The notes below the pieces were generated by a model, which searched no databases, was not told the DNA's origin, and worked only from the letters and a program-made list of their open reading frames with translations. The position numbers and the translations under genes were made by a program. Below are positions 53,366 through 64,000 of a DNA stretch of 64,000 nt, piece after piece. The stretch's first letter is position 1; each line of letters opens with the position of its first letter. This stretch comes from Hydractinia symbiolongicarpus (lineage: Eukaryota > Cnidaria > Hydrozoa > Anthoathecata > Hydractiniidae), in contig NC_079884.1 in NCBI RefSeq assembly GCF_029227915.1, forward strand, positions 18,850,001-18,914,000, written 5' to 3'.

Positions 53366-54274
53366 ATGACCTTTTGCCGCCTAACAATTGCCTTACACGT
53401 AAATCACGTGGTTCCACGTGTCTGTTTAGGTTGCCATTGGTCTAGTCCTACCACTATGAATGTACTACGACGTCCCAATTCGTCTTACATTGCGCAATGG
53501 CTTTATAACTCCGTCAACTACGTGTACTGGCCTCTAAAAGCTGTTATATGACCTTTTGCCTCCTAATAACGCCCTTGCACGTAAATCACGTCGTTCCACG
53601 TGTCTGTGCAGGTAGGGATTGGTCTAGTCCTTCCACTCGTAATGGACTACGACGTCCGAAGTCGTTTTCCATTACGCCATGGCCTTATAACACCGCCAAC
53701 TACGTGAACAGGCCTCTAAAGTTTGTTATATAACCTTTTTGCCGCCTAAAACGGCCTTACACGTAAATCACGTGGTTCCACGTGTCTGTTCAGGTTGCCA
53801 TTGGTCTAGTCCTTTCACTGTCAATGCACCACGACGTCCCAAGTCGTTTTCCATTACGCCATGGCCTTATAACACCGTCAACTACGTGAACAGGCCTCTA
53901 AAAGTTGTTATATAACCTTTTCCCGCCTAAAACGGCCTTACACGTAAATCACGTGGTTCCACGTGTCTGTTCAGGTTGCCATTGCTCTAGTCCTTTCACT
54001 ATCAATGCACTACGACGTCCCAAGTCGTTTTCCATTACGCCATGGCCTTATAACACCGTCAACTACGTGAGCAGGCAGCTAAAGGTTTTTATATGGCCTT
54101 TTGCCGCCTAATAATGGCCTTACATATAAATCACGTCGTTCCACATGTCTGTGCAGGTAGGGATTGGTCTAGTCCTTCCACTGTTAATGTACTACGACGT
54201 CCTAAGTCGTTTTCAATTGCGTCATGACGTTATAACACCGTCAACTACGTGTACAGACCTCTAAAGGCTGTTGT
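53366..54274 (+). repeat. 909-bp partial unit, tandem to the next unit start
   Basis: Three landmarks (53366, 53548, 53905) recur 909 bp later (54275, 54457, 54814), which is five monomers less one base. The first unit breaks off near 54150, where CTGTGCAGGTAGGGATTGG is joined to a CCTTCCACTGTTAATG monomer, leading back to a new unit start. This is a duplication of the first part of the family-4 unit. Confidence 0.86.
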
Positions 54275-55529
54275 ATGACCTTTTGCCGCCTAACAATTGC
54301 CTTACACGTAAATCACGTGGTTCCACGTGTCTGTTTAGGTTGCCATTGGTCTAGTCCTACCACTATGAATGTACTACGACGTCCCAATTCGTCTTACATT
54401 GCGCAATGGCTTTATAACTCCGTCAACTACGTGTACTGGCCTCTAAAAGCTGTTATATGACCTTTTGCCTCCTAATAACGTCCTTGCACGTAAATCACGT
54501 CGTTCCACGTGTCTGTGCAGGTAGGGATTGGTCTAGTCCTTCCACTCGTAATGGACTACGACGTCCGAAGTCGTTTTCCATTACGCCATGGCCTTATAAC
54601 ACCGTCAACTACGTGAACAGGCCTCTAAAGTTTGTTATATAACCTTTTTGCCGCCTAAAACGGCCTTACACGTAAATCACGTGGTTCCACGTGTCTGTTC
54701 AGGTTGCCATTGGTCTAGTCCTTTCACTGTCAATGCACCACGACGTCCCAAGTCGTTTTCCATTACGCCATGGCCTTATAACACCGTCAACTACGTGAAC
54801 AGGCCTCTAAAAGTTGTTATATAACCTTTTCCCGCCTAAAACGGCCTTACACGTAAATCACGTGGTTCCACGTGTCTGTTCAGGTTGCCATTGCTCTAGT
54901 CCTTTCACTATCAATGCACTACGACGTCCCAAGTCGTTTTCCATTACGCCATGGCCTTATAACACCGTCAACTACGTGAGCAGGCAGCTAAAGGTTTTTA
55001 TATGGCCTTTTGCCGCCTAATAATGGCCTTACATATAAATCACGTCGTTCCACATGTCTGGGCAAGTTGCCATTGGTCTAGTCCTTTCACTATGAACACA
55101 CTACGACGTCCCAAGTTCTTTTCTATTGCGCAGTAGCCTTATAACACCGTCAACTACGTGAGCAGGCCGCTAAAGGTTTTTATATGGCCTTTTGCCGCCT
55201 AATAATGGCCTTACACATAAATCACGTCGCTCCACATGTCTGGGCAAGTTGCCATTGGTCTAGTCCTTTCACTATGACTAGACTACGATGTCCCAAGTTG
55301 TTTTCCATTGTTACATGGCCATATAACAACGCCAACTACGCGTACAGTAGTCTAAAGTCTGTTGTATGACCGTTTGCCGCCTAATAATGGCCTTACACAT
55401 AAATCACGTCGCTCCACATGTCTGTGCAGGTTGCCATTGGTCTAGTCCTTCCACTGTTAATGTAGTACGACGACCTAAGTCGTTTTCGATTGCGTCATGA
55501 CGTTATAACACCGTCAACTACGCGTACAG

Positions 55530-55580
55530 TCCTGTAAAGTGACTCTAACATGTCCTCCTAAAATGTCCTCTAAAATGACC
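55530..55580 (+). repeat. 27-bp expansion inside a monomer (site 4)
   Basis: Same expanded block, first copy within the 1846-bp tandem duplication. Confidence 0.8.
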
Positions 55581-57375
55581 TTTTGCCCCCTTACAATGGC
55601 CTCACACGTAAATCACGTGGTTCCACGTGTCTGCACTGCTTTCCATTGGTTTATTCCCTCGACACTCAATGAACTACAACGTCCCAAGTCTATTTGCATT
55701 GCTGCATGACGTTATAACACCGTCAACTACATGTACATGCCTCTAAAGGCTGTTATATGAACTTTTGCCGCCTAACAATGGTCTTACACGTAAATCACGT
55801 GGTTCCACGTGTCTGTTTAGGTTGCCATTGGTCTAGTCCTACCACTATGAATGTACTACGACATCCCAATTTGTCTTACATTGCGCAATGGCTTTATAAC
55901 TCCGTCAACTACGTGTACTGGCCTCTAAAAGCTGTTATATGACCTTTTGCCTCCTAATAACGTCCTTGCACGTAAATAACGTCGTTCCACGTGTCTGTGC
56001 AAGTAGGGATTTGTCTAGTCCTTCCACTCTTCATGGACTACGACGTCCCAAGTCGTTTTCTATTACGCCATGGCCTTATAACACCGTCAACTACGTGAAC
56101 AGGCCTCTAAAGGTTGTTATATAACCTTTTTGCCGCCTAAAACGGCCTTACACGTAAATCACGTGGTTCCACGTGTCTGTTCAGGTTGCCATTGCTCTAG
56201 TCCTACCACTACGAATGTACTACGACGTCTCAAATTGTTTTACATTGCGGAATAGCCTTATAACACGTCAACTACGTGAGCAGGCCGCTAAAGGTTTTTA
56301 TATGGCTTTTTGCCGCCTAATAATGGCCTTACATATAAATCACGTCGCTCCACTTGTCTGGGCAAGTTGCCATTGGTCTAGTCCTTTCACTATGAACACA
56401 CTACGACGTCCCAAGTTCTTTTCTATTGCGCAGTAGCCTTATAACACCGTCAACTACGTGAACAGGCCTCTAAAGGCTGTTATATGATCTTTTGCCGATT
56501 AATAATAGCCTTACACATCAATCACGTCGTTCCACATGTCTGGGCAAGTTGCCATTGGTCTGGTCCTTTCACTATATATACACTACGACGTCCCAAGTTC
56601 TTTTCCATTGCGCAATAGCGTTATAACACCGTCAACTACGTGAACACTCCTCTAAAGGCTGTTATATGACCTTTTGCCGCCTAATAATAGCCTTACACAT
56701 CAATCACGTCGTTCCACATGTCTGGGCAAGTTGCCATTGGTCTGGTCCTTTCACTATGAATACACTACAACGTCCCAAGTTCTTTTCCATTGCGCAATAG
56801 CGTTATAACACCGTCAACTACGTGAACACGCCTCTAAAGGCTGTTATATGACCTTTTGCCGCCTAATAATGGCCTTACATATAAATCACGTCGTTCCACA
56901 TGTCTGGGCAAGTTGCCATTGGTCTAGTCCTTTCACTATGAACACACTACGACGTCCCAAGTTCTTTTCTATTGCGCAGTAGCCTTATAACACCGTCAAC
57001 TACGTGAGCAGGCCGCTAAAGGTTTTTATATGGCCTTTTGCCGCCTAATAATGGCCTTACACATAAATCACGTCGCTCCACATGTCTGGGCAAGTTGCCA
57101 TTGGTCTAGTCCTTTCACTATGACTAGACTACGATGTCCCAAGTTGTTTTCCATTGTTACATGGCCATATAACAACGCCAACTACGCGTACAGTAGTCTA
57201 AAGTCTGTTGTATGACCGTTTGCCGCCTAATAATGGCCTTACACATAAATCACGTCGCTCCACATGTCTGTGCAGGTTGCCATTGGTCTAGTCCTTCCAC
57301 TGTTAATGTAGTACGACGACCTAAGTCGTTTTCGATTGCGTCATGACGTTATAACACCGTCAACTACGCGTACAG

Positions 57376-57426
57376 TCCTGTAAAGTGACTCTAACATGTC
57401 CTCCTAAAATGTCCTCTAAAATGACC
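57376..57426 (+). repeat. 27-bp expansion inside a monomer (site 5)
   Basis: Same expanded block, exactly 1846 bp after site 4. Confidence 0.8.
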
Positions 57427-57602
57427 TTTTGCCCCCTTACAATGGCCTCACACGTAAATCACGTGGTTCCACGTGTCTGCACTGCTTTCCATTGGTTTAT
57501 TCCCTCGACACTCAATGAACTACAACGTCCCAAGTCTATTTGCATTGCTGCATGACGTTATAACACCGTCAACTACATGTACATGCCTCTAAAGGCTGTT
57601 AT

Positions 57603-60149
57603 ATGAACTTTTGCCGCCTAACAATGGTCTTACACGTAAATCACGTGGTTCCACGTGTCTGTTTAGGTTGCCATTGGTCTAGTCCTACCACTATGAATGT
57701 ACTACGACATCCCAATTTGTCTTACATTGCGCAATGGCTTTATAACTCCGTCAACTACGTGTACTGGCCTCTGAAAGCTGTTATATGACCCTTTGCCTCC
57801 TAATAACGTCCTTGCACGTAAATAACGTCGTTCCACGTGTCTGTGCAAGTAGGGATTGGTCTAGTCCTTCCACTCTTCATGGACTACGACGTCCCAAGTC
57901 GTTTTCTATTACGCCATGGCCTTATAACACCGTCAACTACGTGAACAGGCCTCTAAAGGTTGTTATATAACCTTTTTGCCGCCTAAAACGGCCTTACACG
58001 TAAATCACGTGGTTCCACGTGTCTGTTCAGGTTGCAATTGCTCTAGTCCTACCACTACGAATGTACTACGACGTCTCAAATTGTTTTACATTGCGGAATA
58101 GCCTTATAACACGTCAACTACGTGAGCAGGCCGCTAAAGGTTTTTATATGGCTTTTTGCCGCCTAATAATGGCCTTACATATAAATCACGTCGCTCCACT
58201 TGTCTGGGCAAGTTGCCATTGGTCTAGTCCTTTCACTATGAACACACTACGACGTCCCAAGTTCTTTTCTATTGCGCAGTAGCCTTATAACACCGTCAAC
58301 TACGTGAACAGGCCTCTAAAGGCTGTTATATGATCTTTTGCCGATTAATAATAGCCTTACACATCAATCACGTCGTTCCACATGTCTGGGCAAGTTGCCA
58401 TTGGTCTGGTCCTTTCACTATATATACACTACGACGTCCCAAGTTCTTTTCCATTGCGCAATAGCGTTATAACACCGTCAACTACGTGAACACTCCTCTA
58501 AAGGCTGTTATATGACCTTTTGCCGCCTAATAATAGCCTTACACATCAATCACGTCGTTCCACATGTCTGGGCAAGTTGCCATTGGTCTGGTCCTTTCAC
58601 TATGAATACACTACAACGTCCCAAGTTCTTTTCCATTGCGCAATAGCGTTATAACACCGTCAACTACGTGAACACGCCTCTAAAGGCTGTTATATGACCT
58701 TTTGCCGCCTAATAATGGCCTTACACATCAACCACGTCGTTCCACATGTCTGGGCAAGTTGCCATTGGTCTAGTCCTTTCACTATAAATACACTACGACG
58801 TTCTAAGTTTTTTTCCATTGTGCAATAGCCTTATAACACCGTCATTTTCCCCTACAGTCCTCTAAAGTCTGTTATATGACCTTTTGGCGCCTAATAATGA
58901 CCTTACACGTGAATCACGTGGTTCCGCGTGTCTACACTGGTTACCATTAGTTTATTCCCTCGACACACATTGGACTGCAACATCCCAAGTCTATTTACAT
59001 TGCTGCATGACGTTATAACACCGTTAACTACATGTGCATGCCTCTAAGGGCTGTTAGATGACCTTTTGCCGCCTAATAACGGCCTTACACGTAAATCACG
59101 TAGTTCCACGTGTCTGTTCAGGTTGCCATTGGGCTAGTCCTACCACTATGAATGTAGTACAACGTCCCAAATGGTTTTACATTGCGGAATAGCCTTATAA
59201 CACCGTCAAATACATGTACAGGTCTCTAAAGGTTGTTATACAACCTTTTGCCGCCTAATAACGAGCTTACACGTGAATCACGTGGTTCCACGTGTCTGTG
59301 CAGGTAGGGATTGGTCTAGTCCTTCCACTCTTAATGGACTACGACGTCCCAAGTCGTTTTCCATTACGCCATGGCCTTATAACACCGTCAACTACGTGAA
59401 CAGGCCTCTAAAGGTTGTTATATAACCTTTTGCCGCCTAATAATGGCCTTACATATAAATCACGTCGTTCCACATGTCTGGGCAAGTTGCCATTGGTCTA
59501 GTCCTTTCACTATGAACACACTACGACGTCCCAAGTTCTTTTCTATTGCGCAGTAGCCTTATAACACCGTCAACTACGTGAGCAGGCCGCTAAAGGTTTT
59601 TATATGACTTTTTGCCGCCTAATAATGGCCTTGCACATCAATCACGTTGTTCCACATGTCTGGGCAAGTTGCCATTGGTCTGGTCCTTTCACTATGAATA
59701 CACTACGACAGCCCAAGTTCTTTTCTATTGCAGAATAGCCTTATAACACGGTCAACTATGTGAGGACCCCTCTAAAGGTCTTTATATGGCCTTTTGCCGC
59801 CTAATAATGTCCTTATACATAAATCACGTCGTTCCACATGTCTGGGCAAGTTGCCATTGGTCTGGTCCTTTCACTCTCAATGCACTACGACGTCCCAAGT
59901 TGTTTTGCATTGTGCCATGACATTATAACACCGCCAACTACGTGTACAGGCCTCTAAAGCCTAATATATGATCTTTTGCCGCCCAATTATGGCCTTACAC
60001 ATACATCACGTGGTTCCACATGTTTGGGCAAGTTGCCATTGGTCTAGTCCTTCCACTGTTAATGTACTACGACGTCCTAAGTCGTTTTCAATTGCGTCAT
60101 GACGTTATAACACCGTCAACTACGTGTACAGGCCTCTAAAGGCTGTTGT
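57603..60149 (+). repeat. Family 4 HOR unit, second part (full version)
   Basis: 2547 bp from the 57603 landmark to the next unit start at 60150. It has one extra monomer near 58400-58580 (a CTATATATACAC type beside a CTATGAATACAC type) compared with about 48.2 kb. With the preceding 1482-bp part it defines a full family-4 unit of about 4.03 kb. Confidence 0.83.
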
Positions 60150-61404
60150 ATGACCTTTTGCCGCCTAACAATTGCCTTACACGTAAATCACGTGGTTCCA
60201 CGTGTCTGTTTAGGTTGCCATTGGTCTAGTCCTACCACTATAAATGTACTACGACGTCCCAATTCGTCTTACATTGCGCAATGGCTTTATAACTCCGTCA
60301 ACTACGTGTACTGGCCTCTAAAAGCTGTTATATGACCTTTTGCCTCCTAATAACGTCCTTGCACGTAAATCACGTCGTTCCACGTGTCTGTGCAGGTAGG
60401 GATTGGTCTAGTCCTTCCACTCGTAATGGACTACGACGTCCGAAGTCGTTTTCCATTACGCCATGGCCTTATAACACCGTCAACTACGTGAACAGGCCTC
60501 TAAAGTTTGTTATATAACCTTTTTGCCGCCTAAAACGGCCTTACACGTAAATCACGTGGTTCCACGTGTCTGTTCAGGTTGCCATTGGTCTAGTCCTTTC
60601 ACTGTCAATGCACCACGACGTCCCAAGTTGTTTTCCATTACGCCATGGCCTTATAACACCGTCAACTACGTGAACAGGCCTCTAAAAGTTGTTATATAAC
60701 CTTTTCCCGCCTAAAACGGCCTTACACGTAAATCACGTGGTTCCACGTGTCTGTTCAGGTTGCCATTGCTCTAGTCCTTTCACTATCAATGCACTACGAC
60801 GTCCCAAGTCGTTTTCCATTACGCCATGGCCTTATAACACCGTCAACTACGTGAGCAGGCAGCTAAAGGTTTTTATATGGCCTTTTGCCGCCTAATAATG
60901 GCCTTACATATAAATCAGGTCGTTCCACATGTCTGGGCAAGTTGCCATTGGTCTAGTCCTTTCACTATGAACACACTACGACGTCCCAAGTTCTTTTCTA
61001 TTGCGCAGTAGCCTTATAACACCGTCAACTACGTGAGCAGGCCGCTAAAGGTTTTTATATGGCCTTTTGCCGCCTAATAATGGCCTTACACATAAATCAC
61101 GTCGCTCCACATGTCTGGGCAAGTTGCCATTGGTCTAGTCCTTTCACTATGACTAGACTACGATGTCCCAAGTTGTTTTCCATTGTTACATGGCCATATA
61201 ACAACGCCAACTACGCGTACAGTAGTCTAAAGTCTGTTGTATGACCGTTTGCCGCCTAATAATGGCCTTACACATAAATCACGTCGCTCCACATGTCTGT
61301 GCAGGTTGCCATTGGTCTAGTCCTTCCACTGTTAATGTAGTACGACGACCTAAGTCGTTTTCGATTGCGTCATGACGTTATAACACCGTCAACTACGCGT
61401 ACAG

Positions 61405-61455
61405 TCCTGTAAAGTGACTCTAACATGTCCTCCTAAAATGTCCTCTAAAATGACC
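61405..61455 (+). repeat. 27-bp expansion inside a monomer (site 6)
   Basis: Same expanded block, 10,379 bp after site 3; followed by TGTCCCCTTAC, one base different from its sister copies. Confidence 0.8.
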
Positions 61456-61670
61456 TTTTGTCCCCTTACAATGGCCTCACACGTAAATCACGTGGTTCCA
61501 CGTGTCTGCACTGCTTTCCATTGGTTTATTCCCTCGACACTCAATGAACTACAACGTCCCAAGTCTATTTGCATTGCTGCATGACGTTATAACACCGTCA
61601 ACTACATGTACATGCCTCTAAAGGCTGTTATATGAACTTTTGCCGCCTAACAATGGTCTTACACGTAAAT

Positions 61671-61686
61671 CACGTGGTTCCACGTG
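61671..61686. other. Inverted repeat CACGTGG-TT-CCACGTG (example 3)
   Basis: The same element in family 4, intact although this unit is separated from example 1 by more than 60 kb and the flanking monomers differ. Confidence 0.7.
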
Positions 61687-64000
61687 TCTGTTTAGGTTGC
61701 CATTGGTCTAGTCCTACCACTATGAATGTACTACGACATCCCAATTTGTCTTACATTGCGCAATGGCTTTATAACTCCGTCAACTACGTGTACTGGCCTC
61801 TAAAAGCTGTTATATGACCTTTTGCCTCCTAATAACGTCCTTGCACGTAAATAACGTCGTTCCACGTGTCTGTGCAAGTAGGGATTGGTCTAGTCCTTCC
61901 ACTCTTCATGGACTACGACGTCCCAAGTCGTTTTCTATTACGCCATGGCCTTATAACACCGTCAACTACGTGAACAGGCCTCTAAAGGTTGTTATATAAC
62001 CTTTTTGCCGCCTAAAACGGCCTTACACGTAAATCACGTGGTTCCACGTGTCTGTTCAGGTTGCCATTGCTATAGTCCTACCACTACGAATGTACTACGA
62101 CGTCTCAAATTGTTTTACATTGCGGAATAGCCTTATAACACGTCAACTACGTGAGCAGGCCGCTAAAGGTTTTTATATGGCTTTTTGCCGCCTAATAATG
62201 GCCTTACATATAAATCACGTCGCTCCACTTGTCTGGGCAAGTTGCCATTGGTCTAGTCCTTTCACTATGAACACACTACGACGTCCCAAGTTCTTTTCTA
62301 TTGCGCAGTAGCCTTATAACACCGTCAACTACGTGAACAGGCCTCTAAAGGCTGTTATATGATCTTTTGCCGATTAATAATAGCCTTACACATCAATCAC
62401 GTCGTTCCACATGTCTGGGCAAGTTGCCATTGGTCTGGTCCTTTCACTATGAATACACTACGACGTCCCAAGTTCTTTTCCATTGCGCAATAGCGTTATA
62501 ACACCGTCAACTACGTGAACACTCCTCTAAAGGCTGTTATATGACCTTTTGCCGCCTAATAATGGCCTTACACATCAACCACGTCGTTCCACATGTCTGG
62601 GCAAGTTGCCATTGGTCTAGTCCTTTCACTATAAATACACTACGACGTTCTAGATTTTTCCATTGTGCAATAGCCTTATAACACCGTCAACTACGCGTAC
62701 AGTCATCTAAAGTCTGCTATATGACCTTTTGGCGCCTAATAATGACCTTACACGTGAATCACGTGGTTCCGCGTGTCTACACTGGTTACCATTAGTTTAT
62801 TCCCTCGACACACATTGGACTGCAACGTCCCAAGTCTATTTACATTGCTGCATGACATTATAACACCGTTAACTACATGTGCATGCCTCTAAGGGCTGTT
62901 AGATGACCTTTTGCCGCCTAATAACGGCCTTACACGTAAATCACGTAGTTCCACGTGTCTGTTCAGGTTGCCATTGGGCTAGTCCTGCCAGTATGAATGT
63001 AGTACGACGTCCCAAATGGTTTTACATTGCGGAATAGCCTTATAACACCGTCAAATACATGTACAGGTCTCTAAAGGTTGTTATATAACCTTTTGCCGCC
63101 TAATAACGAGCTTACACGTGAATCACGTGATTCCACGTGTCTGTGCAGGTAGGGATTGGTCTAGTCCTTCCACTCTTAATGGACTACGACGTCCCAAGTC
63201 GTTTTCCATTACGCCATGGCCTTATAACACCGTCAACTACGTGAACAGGCCTCTAAAGGTTGTTATATAACCTTTTGCCGCCTAATAATGGCCTTACATA
63301 TAAATCACGTCGTTCCACATGCCTGGGCAAGTTGCCATTGGTCTAGTCCTTTCACTATGAACACACTACGACGTCCCAAGTTCTTTTCTATTGCGCAGTA
63401 GCCTTATAACACCGTCAACTACGTGAGCAGGCCGCTAAAGGTTTTTATATGACTTTTTGCCGCCTAATAATGGCCTTGCACATCAATCACGTTGTTCCAC
63501 ATGTCTGGGCAAGTTGCCATTGGTCTGGTCCTTTCACTATGAATACACTACGACAGCCCAAGTTCTTTTCTATTGCAGAATAGCCTTATAACACGGTCAA
63601 CTATGTGAGGAGCCCTCTAAAGGTCTTTATATGGCCTTTTGCCGCCTAATAATGTCCTTATACATAAATCACGTCGTTCCACATGTCTGGGCAAGTTGCC
63701 ATTGGTCTGGTCCTTTCACTCTCAATTCACTACGACGTCCCAAGTTGTTTTGCATTGTGCCATGACATTATAACACCGCCAACTACGTGTACAGGCCTCT
63801 AAAGCCTAATATATGATCTTTTGCCGCCCAATTATGGCCTTACACATACATCACGTGGTTCCACATGTTTGGGCAAGTTGCCATTGGTCTAGTCCTTCCA
63901 CTGTTAATGTACTACGACGTCCTAAGTCGTTTTCAATTGCGTCATGACGTTATAACACCGTCAACTACGTGTACAGGCCTCTAAAGGCTGTTGTATGACC

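Larger units (their letters stand above)
54275..57602 (+). repeat. Family 4 HOR unit, first part plus a duplicated section
   Basis: The first 1482 bp match the other family-4 units. The section 55027-56872 (1846 bp) is followed by a near-identical copy at 56873-58718; landmarks 55184, 55757, 55939 and 56173 recur exactly 1846 bp on. The length is ten monomers plus 26 bases because it includes one expanded monomer. Confidence 0.86.
1..64000 (+). repeat. 182-bp satellite DNA array (whole window except one SINE)
   Basis: A monomer of about 182 bp repeats head to tail through the whole window, always in the same orientation. The length was counted on an eye-made consensus and agrees with the spacing of landmarks such as starts at 53366 and 53548, or 54275 and 54457. 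Constant blocks per monomer, in order: a TAATAATGGCCTTACAC-like start, a CACGTSGTTCCACRTG segment, GTTGCCATTGGTCTAGTCC, CTACGACGTCCCAAG, CCATTGCGCAATAGCCTTATAACACCGTCAACTAC in variant forms, then AGGCCTCTAAAGG and TTATATGACCTTTTGCC. My consensus is about 45% GC. No inverted monomers were seen. The array runs off both window ends. I know no named satellite family that matches. The length is close to one nucleosome plus linker, common in centromeric and pericentromeric satellites, but location is inference. Confidence 0.97.
60150..64000 (+). repeat. Family 4 HOR unit running off the window
   Basis: Matches 49771-51690 at an offset of 10,379 bp, then 51695-53371 at an offset of 10,629 bp. The 250-bp change in offset is the deletion in the other copy. 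The window ends inside the monomer just before the next expected unit start. Confidence 0.87.

Noticed and set aside
1-64000. Many short open frames of 60-109 residues as protein-coding genes
   Set aside because: They are one monomer sequence read in shifting phase. Their sizes follow from the 182-bp period, many monomers of the same type have the frame broken by single changes, and longer ones only join two neighbouring frames. There is no domain, splice structure or upstream signal.

Overview
The whole window is satellite DNA. From base 1 to base 64000 it is a head-to-tail array of a roughly 182-bp monomer, about 350 copies, all in the same orientation. The only break is one insertion of about 300 bp at 14515-14816. 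I see no protein-coding gene, rRNA, functional tRNA, CRISPR array or prokaryotic signal. Both window ends fall inside the array, so its true borders are not visible. The host is a eukaryote. The insertion looks like a tRNA-derived SINE with internal A and B boxes, a central part resembling the Meta domain of animal MetaSINEs, and an A/T-rich tail. That points to an animal, probably a marine invertebrate (a cnidarian or mollusc is my guess, with low confidence).

Layout. (1) 1-14514: a higher-order repeat (HOR) family whose full unit is 20 monomers (3640 bp). Full copies lie at 1-3639 and 5642-9281, with shortened versions of 11, 9 and 16 monomers between and after them. (2) 14515-14816: the SINE, on the minus strand. 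(3) 14817-18434: mosaic monomers and a hybrid 15-mer joining two families. (4) 18435-29360: a 15-monomer HOR of 2730 bp. One copy is enlarged by six monomers, including a 546-bp tandem duplication, and the last copy is shortened. (5) 29361-38443: diverged monomers with many small indels and only scattered long duplications. (6) 38444-44259: four tandem copies of an 8-monomer HOR of 1454 bp, the middle ones nearly identical. (7) 44260-49770: a mosaic of the 8-mer family and the next family. (8) 49771-64000: a HOR of about 4.03 kb with internal duplications of 909 and 1846 bp, and matching segments 10,379 bp apart.

Nothing here works as a gene system. The many 60-90 residue open frames are phase artefacts of one monomer sequence: 182 is not a multiple of 3, and a 61-codon frame plus stop spans 186 bp, so each frame overlaps the next by ATGA. 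What the window does show is how a satellite evolves. Exchange is mostly in monomer register, HORs are layered and local, and there is one off-register deletion, a recurrent 27-bp expansion in one monomer type, and a lone retroposon that was not co-amplified. Monomer length and array form fit a centromeric, pericentromeric or subtelomeric satellite, but the sequence alone does not say which.
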